DNA of 26,941 bases from JAJYKN01 sp045403145 (GTDB lineage Bacteria > Nitrospirota > UBA9217): contig JAXIPA010000124.1 in NCBI GenBank assembly GCA_045403145.1, positions 1 to 26,941 on the forward strand. Direction: 5' to 3'. Position 1 is the first letter of the stretch, and the number at the start of each line of letters is the position of its first letter. Of this stretch, positions 7,519 to 14,218 are shown piece by piece. A program made the position numbers and the translations under genes. The notes below the pieces were generated by a model, which saw only the letters and a program-made list of their open reading frames with translations, was not told the origin of the DNA and made no database searches.

Positions 7519-8769
7519 TCAGGGGACCAGGACCAGGGACTTGCTGCCGACGACCTGCGGTTCCTGCTCGCGGTTGTACAGCCTCCAGGCCTGATCGTTG
7601 ACTCCATCGACTGCGAGGAGCGCTTGTTCCACATCCAGGGCAGTAAGGTTCTTCTTCCCCTTTTCGATAGTGGACTTGATCGTCTTGAGGAAATTATAGG
7701 TGAACAAGCCGTGGTGCTGATCGTTGTACCAGGAACTGATCTGGTTGCCTTTCGAGCTTGAGAACACGACGGCATTCTTGAGCCGCAGGGCGGGGGTCGA
7801 GGCTTCTATGGTAATGGGGCTGGCATTTGCTATCAGCATGCCGTCATTGTATCCGCCGCTGAAGCAGGAATCCAGTACCACGGTAATGCTTCTCGGACCT
7901 TTGTCCTGCTCGAGCTTGGCGAGGTTATCATAGAAAGTATCGAGAGAGTACCCGGTTATTTTGACAATGGACGGGTCGGCATCGGCGGGAACAAGATAGG
8001 GTTTCTTGGTGTTCGTATCGGGAGCGCCGTGGCCCGAATAATAGATGAAAATATCCGAGCGGTCTTTTCGGGTCCTGTTGTAAAGAATCCCTTTGTGATC
8101 GCCGGCATCGCCGAATATCTTGATGAAATCCACGTGCGATGCGTCGGTCAGGAGGATGATGTTGCTTTCCTTGAAACCCAGGGATTCGGTCAGGTATTTC
8201 TTAACGGCGATGGCGTCCTGGATGGCATAGGATACGGCAGGGATCTGCGTATTGCGGTAGTTGCGGTTGCCGATGACCACGGCTATGGCATCGGGTCGAT
8301 TGATCGTGGTCCGGGGCGGAAAATCAACACTGGCGTTCAGCATCTCGAGCGTCTGCTGATACTGTTTGTTCCGGGGATCGAGATTAATGGCTTTTTTGAC
8401 GAGTTCTTTTGCCTGGGCAAGGTCCCCGTCCGGTTTCAGGGGGTACAGAAGGGCAAGGGCGTTCATGGCCCTGGCATATTTGGGGTTGATCTCCAGGGCC
8501 TTTTCCAGCTCAGCTTCCGCGTCTGTGAACCGAGTCTGATGGGAATTGATGACGGCGAGGTTGTAGTGGAGGGACGCGCTGGTATCACACATTTCGATCG
8601 CCTCGCGCATCTTTCTCTCCGCAAGTCCGGGATTGGACACCGCGAATTCAGCAGCTTCATCGGAGAGTTTCGATGCCTTGATGCAGTCTTTTCTTTCTAT
8701 CGCAGAAGAGGGCACAGCAGAGGCGAGAAGGGCTGCACTGAGGCAGGAAAAAACGAATAACATTTTCAT
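7519..8769 (-). CDS. Exported TPR-caspase family (C14-like) protein
   Basis: About 416 residues, counting from ATG 8769. Residues 1-23 form a signal peptide. Residues about 45-145 hold TPR-like helices (SASLHYNLAVINSHQTRFTD, AEAELEKALEINP, AQAKELVKKAINLDPRN). Residues about 160-400 form a caspase-like domain starting AIAVVIGNRNY. The catalytic dyad is present: His247 in YYSGHGAPD and Cys302 in VVLDSCFSGGY, followed by VFSSSKGNQISSW. This should be a cysteine peptidase, probably cleaving after basic residues as many bacterial members do, acting outside the cytoplasm. Two nearby in-frame ATGs (8784, 8763) are alternatives. It heads a three-gene minus-strand operon with its own promoter. Substrate and activating signal are unknown. 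Confidence 0.88.
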   Translation of the reverse strand: MKMLFVFSCLSAALLASAVPSSAIERKDCIKASKLSDEAAEFAVSNPGLAERKMREAIEMCDTSASLHYNLAVINSHQTRFTDAEAELEKALEINPKYARAMNALALLYPLKPDGDLAQAKELVKKAINLDPRNKQYQQTLEMLNASVDFPPRTTINRPDAIAVVIGNRNYRNTQIPAVSYAIQDAIAVKKYLTESLGFKESNIILLTDASHVDFIKIFGDAGDHKGILYNRTRKDRSDIFIYYSGHGAPDTNTKKPYLVPADADPSIVKITGYSLDTFYDNLAKLEQDKGPRSITVVLDSCFSGGYNDGMLIANASPITIEASTPALRLKNAVVFSSSKGNQISSWYNDQHHGLFTYNFLKTIKSTIEKGKKNLTALDVEQALLAVDGVNDQAWRLYNREQEPQVVGSKSLVLVP

Positions 8770-8859
8770 ACTTACACCCCACATTCGAGTTAGGATAGGA
8801 TTTATTTCAGCTCCTCGGGGTACTATCGTCGCAGATACTCCTTAATTATTTATGACCGC

Positions 8860-8888
8860 AGAATACAAGAGGGCGCTTTTTTTGTCAA
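8860..8888 (-). promoter_or_regulatory. Sigma70-like promoter for the caspase operon
   Basis: On the minus strand, TTGACA (8888-8883) and TATTCT (8865-8860) are 17 bases apart, about 90 bases upstream of the caspase start. An AAGGAG in the leader at about 8842 has no ATG after it. Confidence 0.6.
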
Positions 8889-8973
8889 GATGTTTTTTTT
8901 ATGATAAACCAATAAATTTGTTTTTCTAGTGGATGGCAACAATCCCTGCGGCCTCGCACATGAGACAAAATGA

Positions 8974-9002
8974 TTGACTTTGCTTTTATCATACCGTATT
9001 GT
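8974..9002 (+). promoter_or_regulatory. Sigma70-like promoter for the thiamine operon
   Basis: TTGACT (8974-8979), a 17-base spacer and TATTGT (8997-9002) place transcription start just before the TPP riboswitch aptamer at 9022. It is back to back with the caspase promoter. Confidence 0.6.
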
Positions 9003-9021
9003 ATGTGCACAATTACAGAAT

Positions 9022-9104
9022 GCTGGGGGAGCCGCAAGGCTGAGAGTCCGAATCGGACGACCCTTGGAACCTGATCCGGATAGTGCCGGCGTAGGGAAGG
9101 CGAG
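9022..9104 (+). ncRNA. TPP riboswitch (THI element)
   Basis: The aptamer has the conserved pieces in order: CTGGGGGAGCC, GGCTGAGAGT, a variable P3 stem (TCCGAATCGGA), then ACCCTTGGAACCTGATCCGG and TAGTGCCGGCGTAGGGAAGG. It binds thiamine diphosphate. It sits between a promoter and a strong terminator, directly upstream of thiS, so it should act by transcription termination when TPP is plentiful. It would control thiS-thiG-thiE-thiC. Confidence 0.97.
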
Positions 9105-9131
9105 CACGGGAATTTTATTGGAAACCCTTCC

Positions 9132-9159
9132 AGCCGTATCTCCGGATACGGCTTTTTTT
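9132..9159 (+). terminator. Riboswitch expression-platform terminator
   Basis: A perfect 9-bp stem (AGCCGTATC, loop TCCG, GATACGGCT) runs into seven Ts, 17 bases before the thiS ATG. It is the off-state terminator of the TPP riboswitch. The strand just before it (about 9091-9130) could form the competing fold. Confidence 0.92.
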
Positions 9160-9175
9160 GTTCAGAGGCGCCTGC

Positions 9176-9391
9176 ATGAACATCACGCTCAATGGTGAAA
9201 AAAAAGAATTCCCCGATGGCATCACCATCCTCGGTCTGCTCGAAACCCTCAATATCCAGCACCGGCGCGTCGCTGTGGAGTTGAACGAAAGCATCATGAA
9301 GAAGGACGGGTATGATTCGATTGTCATTAAGGAAGGCGATTCCCTGGAGATTGTGAGTTTCATGGGGGGCGGCACTGCAAATGCGGAATGA
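9176..9391 (+). CDS. thiS: Thiamine sulfur-carrier protein ThiS, with C-terminal extension
   Basis: A 71-residue ubiquitin-fold sulfur carrier that gives sulfur to the ThiG thiazole synthase. The body is typical (MNITLNGEKKEFPDG, LLETLNIQHRRVAVELNE, GDSLEIVSFMGGG). In the family the protein ends at Gly-Gly, where ThiF adenylates the carboxylate and the thiocarboxylate forms. Here the Gly-Gly-Gly at 64-66 is followed by five more residues, TANAE, before the stop. Those codons and the stop lie inside a heptad repeat. The extension would have to be cleaved off for function. The start is ATG 9176; an in-frame TTG at 9158 lies in the terminator T-run. No thiF is present in the window. Confidence 0.93.
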   Translation: MNITLNGEKKEFPDGITILGLLETLNIQHRRVAVELNESIMKKDGYDSIVIKEGDSLEIVSFMGGGTANAE

Positions 9392-9411
9392 GGAATGCGG
9401 ATTGCGGAATG
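9377..9411 (+). repeat. Heptad repeat at the thiS stop
   Basis: Five 7-base units in a row (GCAAATG CGGAATG AGGAATG CGGATTG CGGAATG). The first two overlap the last five codons and stop of thiS. The remaining 9412-9463 gap contains only the thiG ribosome-binding site. Confidence 0.85.
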
Positions 9412-9463
9412 AGTTTGTAGCCGCAGGCTTCAGCTTGCGTGAATATCAGGACTATAGGAGTCT

Positions 9464-10246
9464 ATGATGAATCATGATACGCTGGTGATCGCAGGCATCG
9501 AGTTTCAGTCCCGGCTCTGGGTGGGGACGGGAAAGTACAGGGATTTCGCGGAGACGAAGAGGGCCATCGAGGCTTCGGGCACGGATGTGGTGACTGTTTC
9601 GGTCCGGCGCGTGAACATCATCGACAATTCTAAAGAGAACCTGCTGGATTATATCGATCCGAAGAAATATAAAATTCTGCCGAACACGGCAGGCTGTTAT
9701 ACGGCCAAAGACGCGATCCGTACGGCCATGCTGGCCGCCGAGGCGGGGATTACCAAGCTCGTAAAGCTGGAAGTCATCGGCGACGAAAAGACGCTTTTCC
9801 CGGACAATGAGGCGACGCTTGAAGCGGCGAAGGTCCTGGTGAAGGAGGGGCTCATCGTATTGCCGTACATGAGCGACGATCCTATCATGGCGAAAAAACT
9901 CGTGGACATCGGCTGTCCGGCGGTCATGCCGCTCGCGGCGCCCATCGGCTCGGGCCTCGGAATCAGGAACCCCTACAATATACGGATCATCATGGAGACC
10001 GTGAAGGTACCCATCATCGTTGACGCGGGCGTGGGAACGGCTTCCGACGTTGCGCTGGCAATGGAACTGGGGTGCGATGCTGTTCTTCTGAATACGGCGA
10101 TCGCCGGGGCGAAGGACCCGATTGCTATGGCAGAGGCAATGAAGTACGGCGTGCTCGGAGGCAGGCTCGCGTACAAGGCAGGCAGGATCCCGAAGAAGCT
10201 CTACGCCACGGCCAGCAGTCCGATCGAGGGGATGATAGGAAGCTGA
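9464..10246 (+). CDS. thiG: Thiazole synthase ThiG
   Basis: A cytosolic TIM-barrel enzyme that makes the thiazole phosphate moiety from 1-deoxy-D-xylulose 5-phosphate, dehydroglycine and the ThiS thiocarboxylate. At 260 residues it is full length. The Schiff-base lysine is K101 in KLVKLEVIGD. The phosphate-binding loops are in AAPIGSGLGIRNP and VDAGVGTASDVALAMELG, and DAVLLNTAIAGAKDP is also typical. An AGGAG stands nine bases before the ATG at 9464; a second ATG follows at once. It sits between thiS and thiE under the TPP riboswitch. The dehydroglycine source (ThiH or ThiO) is not in the window. Confidence 0.97.
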   Translation: MMNHDTLVIAGIEFQSRLWVGTGKYRDFAETKRAIEASGTDVVTVSVRRVNIIDNSKENLLDYIDPKKYKILPNTAGCYTAKDAIRTAMLAAEAGITKLVKLEVIGDEKTLFPDNEATLEAAKVLVKEGLIVLPYMSDDPIMAKKLVDIGCPAVMPLAAPIGSGLGIRNPYNIRIIMETVKVPIIVDAGVGTASDVALAMELGCDAVLLNTAIAGAKDPIAMAEAMKYGVLGGRLAYKAGRIPKKLYATASSPIEGMIGS

Positions 10247-10253
10247 CGCCTCC

Positions 10254-10356
10254 AAATGCAAATTGCAGATTGCAAAGTGCAAAATGTGAAATTGCGGGCA
10301 ATGATGGTGTTCCATTTTGCATTTTGCATTTTGAATTTTGCATTTTGAACTTTGAA
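10254..10356. repeat. Inverted heptad-repeat array between thiG and thiE
   Basis: The left arm is AAATGCA AATTGCA GATTGCA AAGTGCA AAATGTG AAATTGC. A spacer of about 17 bases follows, and the right arm is the opposite-sense set (TTTTGCA TTTTGCA TTTTGAA TTTTGCA TTTTGAA CTTTGAA). The right arm runs straight into the thiE ATG and leaves no room for a ribosome-binding site. Transcribed RNA could fold into a hairpin of about 40 bp. Confidence 0.85.
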
Positions 10357-10992
10357 ATGAATATCGACTTCAACCTTTACCTCATCACCGACCGGAAGCA
10401 GACCAAGTTGCCGCTGCCCGAAGCCGTGCGTCTGGCGCTTCAAGGCGGGGTCCGGGCCATACAGCTTCGGGAACGTGATCTGCCGGTTCGGGAACTGCTG
10501 TCGCTTGCTCAGGAAATCAGGATATTGACCAGGGAGTACAACGCCAAGCTCTTCATCAATGACCGGGTTGATATTGCCGTTGCTGTTGACGCCGACGGAG
10601 TTCATCTCGGCCACCAGAGCATGCCGCCTGAGGCGGCGAGGAAGATCGTCGGCATGAAAATGTTCATAGGGGTGTCCACGCACAATCTGGAGGAAGCGCA
10701 GGCAGCGGAACAAGGCGGAGCAGATTTTATAACCTACGGACCTGTCTATCTGACGCCGTCCAAGGCGGAATTAGGCGTTCCAGTGGGGCCAGAATCTATA
10801 AAAATCATCGTAAATAGCATTAATATCCCTATTTTTGGGCTTGGTGGAATAAAAAGTGGTAACGTTGACATCGTTATGGGCTTTGGCGCTCATGGTATAT
10901 CCATGATTTCCGAAATATTTTTTTCTGACGACATAGAGAGCAAGGCACGGGAAATTGTGGCGAAAGTTGACAAGGCACGCATACCGTCGTGA
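10357..10992 (+). CDS. thiE: Thiamine-phosphate synthase ThiE
   Basis: This cytosolic TIM-barrel enzyme couples HMP-diphosphate to thiazole phosphate, giving thiamine phosphate. It has 211 residues, a normal length. Motifs seen are YLITDRKQ, VRAIQLRERDL, LFINDRVDIAVAVDADGVHL, IGVSTHNLEEAQ, GADFITYGPVYLTPSK and FGLGGI. The ATG at 10357 fits the family start, but the sequence before it is heptad repeat (TTTTGAACTTTGAA) with no Shine-Dalgarno site. The frame is open upstream into thiG, but no ATG lies near. From about 10735 onward the gene is clearly richer in A+T than its neighbours, which may reflect recombination. thiC follows eight bases later. Confidence 0.95.
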   Translation: MNIDFNLYLITDRKQTKLPLPEAVRLALQGGVRAIQLRERDLPVRELLSLAQEIRILTREYNAKLFINDRVDIAVAVDADGVHLGHQSMPPEAARKIVGMKMFIGVSTHNLEEAQAAEQGGADFITYGPVYLTPSKAELGVPVGPESIKIIVNSINIPIFGLGGIKSGNVDIVMGFGAHGISMISEIFFSDDIESKAREIVAKVDKARIPS

Positions 10993-11000
10993 GGTGAGAC

Positions 11001-12299
11001 ATGACTCAGATTCTGGAAGCGCGAAGAGGAAATATAACTCCTGAGATGGAGGCCGTGGCCAGGGCTGAGGGCGTCAGCCTCGATCATGTCATCGAAGGCG
11101 TGGCGAATGGAACGATCGTCATCACCCGAAACCGGGTGCATACCAATATAACACCGCTCGGCGTCGGCAAGGGGCTCAGGACAAAGATCAACGCGAACAT
11201 CGGGACTTCAAAGGACAGGATGTCCATTGAAGGTGAGATCGAGAAGCTGAAAGCCGCTGTCGCCGCCGGAGCGGACGCGGTCATGGACCTCTCTACCGGG
11301 GGCCCCATCGTCGGCATCCGCAAGGAGATCCTGAAGCAGTCAACCGTGGCCATCGGGACCGTGCCGATCTACCAGGCCGCGGTCGAGACCGTTGAGCAGG
11401 GAAAACCGATCGTCCAGATGGACCCCGATCTCCTGTTCCGGGTGATCGAACAGCAGGCGGAAGAGGGCGTTGACTTTGTGACCGTGCACTGCGGCGTCAC
11501 CATCTCGAGCCTTGAGCGGCTCAAGCGACAGGGCAGGATCATGGATGTGGTGAGCCGGGGAGGCGCTTTTCATATCGAGTGGATCATCTATAACGGGGCG
11601 GAGAACCCGCTGTTCACGCAGTTTGAAAGACTCATCGAAATCGCGAAGAAATACGACGTCACTCTTTCGCTCGGGGACGGCATGCGGCCGGGGTGCCTTG
11701 CCGATGCCACGGACCGGGCGCAGATCGAGGAACTGATCACCCTGGGTGAGCTGCGCGATATCGCCCACGAGGCCGGCGTGCAGGTCATGATCGAGGGTCC
11801 GGGCCACGTGCCGATCAACCAGGTAGAGACGAACATGAAGATCCAGAAAGAACTTTGCAAGGGAGCGCCGTTCTACGTGCTCGGCCCTCTCGTAACGGAC
11901 GTCGCCCCCGGATATGACCACATCACTTCCGCCATCGGCGGCGCAATAGCCGGCGCTGCCGGGGCCGATTTTCTCTGTTATGTAACGCCTTCCGAGCATC
12001 TTCGGCTGCCCGACCTCGACGACGTGCGTGAGGGGGTGATCGCATCCCGTATCGCCGCCCATGCCGCGGACATCGCGAAGGGCGTCCGGGGTGCGATGGA
12101 CTGGGACAAGGAGATGGCCCGGAGGCGCAAGGCGCTTGACTGGAAAGGGCAGATCGAGCTGTCCATCAATCCCGAACGGGCGCGCAAGCTGCGAGAGTCC
12201 AGCATGCCGAAGGAATCGGACGTCTGTACCATGTGCGGCGAGTTCTGCTCCATGAAGGGGATGAGCCAGTATTTGAAGACAGAGAAAAGCAAGGGATAA
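11001..12299 (+). CDS. thiC: Phosphomethylpyrimidine synthase ThiC
   Basis: This radical-SAM enzyme rearranges aminoimidazole ribotide to HMP phosphate. At 432 residues it is the short form without the N-terminal domain of the E. coli type. Signature blocks are TKINANIGTS, GADAVMDLSTGG, VDFVTVHCGV, LSLGDGMRPGC, MIEGPGHVPI, VTDVAPGYDHI and CYVTPSEHL. The C-terminal iron-sulfur motif reads CTMCGEFC (C409, C412, C416), that is C-x2-C-x3-C; the commonly quoted ThiC motif is C-x2-C-x4-C. A strong GAGGTGAG precedes the ATG. Last gene of the riboswitch-controlled thi cluster. Confidence 0.96.
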   Translation: MTQILEARRGNITPEMEAVARAEGVSLDHVIEGVANGTIVITRNRVHTNITPLGVGKGLRTKINANIGTSKDRMSIEGEIEKLKAAVAAGADAVMDLSTGGPIVGIRKEILKQSTVAIGTVPIYQAAVETVEQGKPIVQMDPDLLFRVIEQQAEEGVDFVTVHCGVTISSLERLKRQGRIMDVVSRGGAFHIEWIIYNGAENPLFTQFERLIEIAKKYDVTLSLGDGMRPGCLADATDRAQIEELITLGELRDIAHEAGVQVMIEGPGHVPINQVETNMKIQKELCKGAPFYVLGPLVTDVAPGYDHITSAIGGAIAGAAGADFLCYVTPSEHLRLPDLDDVREGVIASRIAAHAADIAKGVRGAMDWDKEMARRRKALDWKGQIELSINPERARKLRESSMPKESDVCTMCGEFCSMKGMSQYLKTEKSKG

Positions 12300-12302
12300 T
12301 TT

Positions 12303-12365
12303 TGGAATGCGGAATGCGGAATGAAAAAACTCCTCTCCCCACCGGGGAGAGGTTGGGTGAGGGGA
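12303..12365. repeat. Heptad run plus GC-rich hairpin repeat
   Basis: Three heptads (TGGAATG CGGAATG CGGAATG) are followed by CTCTCCCC-ACC-GGGGAGAG and GGTTGGGTGAGGGG. The second part is a 9-bp hairpin of a kind I recall as a common dispersed intergenic repeat in bacteria. Its GAGGGG end lies six bases before the next ATG and may serve as the ribosome-binding site. Confidence 0.7.
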
Positions 12366-12370
12366 AAATT

Positions 12371-13243
12371 ATGAATGCACTGCCGAATATGAAAAGACTG
12401 ACAGCGTTGATCCTTCTTGTACTCCTGTCCGGTCTGCCGTTCGCCGTTTTTGCCGCCGCGAAGACAGCAACACCGAAAGTCATTCTGAATCCAAAAAAGG
12501 TCGGGCCCGGCGACCTCCTGCTCGTAACGGTGAAAAACATAAGCGGTCCTGTGGAAGGGACCTTTATTGGCAAAAAACTGTATTTCAACGCGTCGAAGAG
12601 TTCCTATCAAGCTGTTCTCGGCATTGACCTTTTCACCGAGCCCGGCAAATACAGCCTTGTGATCACCAGCAAAGGTACAAAGCTTCAGCGGACCGTGAAG
12701 GTGTCAAAGAAAGACTATCCGATACAGCGGCTCACGCTGCCGAAGGACATGGTCGTGCTTTCGCCGGAAAACGAGGCCCGGGTCGAACGGGAACAGAAGA
12801 AAGTTGCGGCCCTCTGGCCTGTTGACTCGATCCGCATATGGAGCGGGGGTTTCATAGATCCCCTTCCCGGGAAGAAGATCGGCACGCCCTTCGGCGTCCG
12901 CAGGATCATTAACGACATCCCGAAAAATCCTCACTCAGGCGTGGACGTAACAGCTGATGAGGGGGAGCCGGTACGCGCGCCGAACGACGGCGTCGTGGTA
13001 CTGGTGGACGATCAATTCTATTCCGGGAAAAGCGTTATCCTCGATCACGGACAGGGGATTTATACCATGTTTTTTCACTTATCCAAGATCAACGTCCGGC
13101 ACGGGCAGGCGGTCATAAAAGGTGACGCGATCGCCGAGGTCGGCTCCACCGGCCGATCCACGGGTGCGCACCTGCACTGGGGCGCTCGCGTGCAGGGCGC
13201 AAGAGTGGACCCGCTCAGACTCATCAAGCTGAAGCTGGAGTGA
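12371..13243 (+). CDS. Exported M23 (LytM-type) metallopeptidase
   Basis: A 290-residue predicted cell-wall endopeptidase or murein hydrolase regulator. It has a signal peptide (MKRLTALILLVLLSGLPFAVFA, residues 7-28). An Ig-like N-terminal domain follows to about residue 110 (PGDLLLVTVKNISGPVEGTF ... GKYSLVITSKG). A linker leads to the LytM domain at about 185-285. Zinc ligands are seen in HSGVDVTADEG (His and Asp) and GAHLHWGARV (the HxH motif), with FFHLSKINV supplying the conserved histidine. All catalytic residues appear present, so it is probably active. ATG 12371 is favoured over ATG 12389 because GAGGGG precedes it. Its place between thiC and thiD is unlikely to mean a thiamine role. 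Confidence 0.92.
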   Translation: MNALPNMKRLTALILLVLLSGLPFAVFAAAKTATPKVILNPKKVGPGDLLLVTVKNISGPVEGTFIGKKLYFNASKSSYQAVLGIDLFTEPGKYSLVITSKGTKLQRTVKVSKKDYPIQRLTLPKDMVVLSPENEARVEREQKKVAALWPVDSIRIWSGGFIDPLPGKKIGTPFGVRRIINDIPKNPHSGVDVTADEGEPVRAPNDGVVVLVDDQFYSGKSVILDHGQGIYTMFFHLSKINVRHGQAVIKGDAIAEVGSTGRSTGAHLHWGARVQGARVDPLRLIKLKLE

Positions 13244-13290
13244 GACCGAGCAAGGGGCAAGGGGCCGGGGAAAGACATCATTTCAAGTTC

Positions 13291-13320
13291 CGTCATTCCC
13301 GTGAAGACGGGAATCCAGTG
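13291..13320. repeat. Short dispersed inverted repeat
   Basis: CGTCATTCCCG, then TGAAGA, then CGGGAATCC. This is a half-size relative of the 80-base elements at 17989-18068 and 23989-24060. It lies 31 bases upstream of the thiD start. Confidence 0.65.
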
Positions 13321-13350
13321 TTCTTATAATTCGTGTTCATTCGCGGCCAA

Positions 13351-14118
13351 ATGAAAAAAGTCCTCTCCATAGCCGGTTCAGACCCTTCCTCCGGCGCCGG
13401 CATTCAGGCAGACTTGAAGACCTTCCAGACCCTCGGCGCCTTCGGCATGGCTGTTCCCGCGGCGCTGACTGTTCAGAACAGCCGCGGCGTCTCCGGTGTC
13501 GAGCCGGTTTCCTCGATAATGCTCTCGAAGCAGCTTGAAGCGCTTCTTTCCGACATCAGGTCGGATGCGGTCAAGACCGGCATGCTCTTGACGAAACAGA
13601 ACATGGATGCAGTCGCAGCGGCTGTCAAGCAATTCAGGATCAGAAACCTTGTAGTCGATCCCGTGCTCAGGTCCAGCTCCGGGAAAACTCTTCTTCAACC
13701 CGGCGCTCTTTCATCGCTCAAGAAGCGTCTTTTCCCTCTCGCGCTCGTTGTGACCCCCAATATCCCGGAAGCCGAGGTCCTGGCAGGCATGTCGATCAGG
13801 AGTGCAACGGACATGGATTTCGCAGCGGGCAGGATTCTCGACCTAGGGCCATCCTATGTCCTCATCAAGGGCGGTCATCGAACCGGGCCGGCAGAAGACA
13901 CTCTGTACGGAGGCAAAAGTGTACTCAGTTTCTCCACACCACGACGAAAAGGCGAGTTTCACGGCACGGGGTGCGTGCTTTCCTCGGCCATTGCGGTGTT
14001 CATAGCGCGTGGATTGCCAGTGGAAAAGGCTGTGGAAAAGGCCAAACAATTTGTGGATATGATGTTAAGAACGGCGAAGCCGGTGGGCAAAGGAAAGACG
14101 AAGTATTTTCAATTCTAA
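13351..14118 (+). CDS. thiD: Hydroxymethylpyrimidine (phosphate) kinase ThiD
   Basis: This ribokinase-fold enzyme phosphorylates HMP phosphate (and HMP) to HMP diphosphate, the substrate of ThiE. It has 255 residues, a usual length. Family motifs are VLSIAGSDPSSGAGIQADLK at residues 4-23, AVPAALTVQNSRGV, VKTGMLL, VVDPVLRSSSG, VTPNIPEAEVLAG, IKGGH and the anion-hole/catalytic base motif HGTGCVLSSAIAVFIARG. I prefer ATG 13351, where the family normally starts; a GTG at 13333 would add six residues. Neither has a convincing ribosome-binding site. It lies beyond the M23 gene and a dispersed repeat, so it may be transcribed apart from the riboswitch operon. Confidence 0.95.
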   Translation: MKKVLSIAGSDPSSGAGIQADLKTFQTLGAFGMAVPAALTVQNSRGVSGVEPVSSIMLSKQLEALLSDIRSDAVKTGMLLTKQNMDAVAAAVKQFRIRNLVVDPVLRSSSGKTLLQPGALSSLKKRLFPLALVVTPNIPEAEVLAGMSIRSATDMDFAAGRILDLGPSYVLIKGGHRTGPAEDTLYGGKSVLSFSTPRRKGEFHGTGCVLSSAIAVFIARGLPVEKAVEKAKQFVDMMLRTAKPVGKGKTKYFQF

Positions 14119-14170
14119 GGCTTCATGACGGAGTCATGGAAACGAGGAGAAAAATCTGTTTTTTTGAATT

Positions 14171-14195
14171 CCTCCGTGTCTCGGTGTCTCCGCGG
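14171..14195. repeat. Short CTCCGTGTCTC-type dispersed sequence
   Basis: CCTCCGTGTCTCGGTGTCTC followed by CGCGG resembles a short intergenic sequence that recurs in many bacterial genomes, to my recollection. It lies in the thiD-rph gap. There is only one copy here, so the repeat status is an inference. Confidence 0.35.
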
Positions 14196-14218
14196 TTAAT
14201 ATTTTTTCAGGAGGTTTT

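Noticed and set aside
9158..9175. TTG start adding six residues to ThiS
   Set aside because: It lies in the T-run of the riboswitch terminator with no ribosome-binding site; ATG 9176 matches the family start.
12371..13243. M23 peptidase as a thiamine-linked enzyme
   Set aside because: It lies between thiC and thiD but carries an ordinary signal peptide and LytM domain; a cell-wall role is far more likely.
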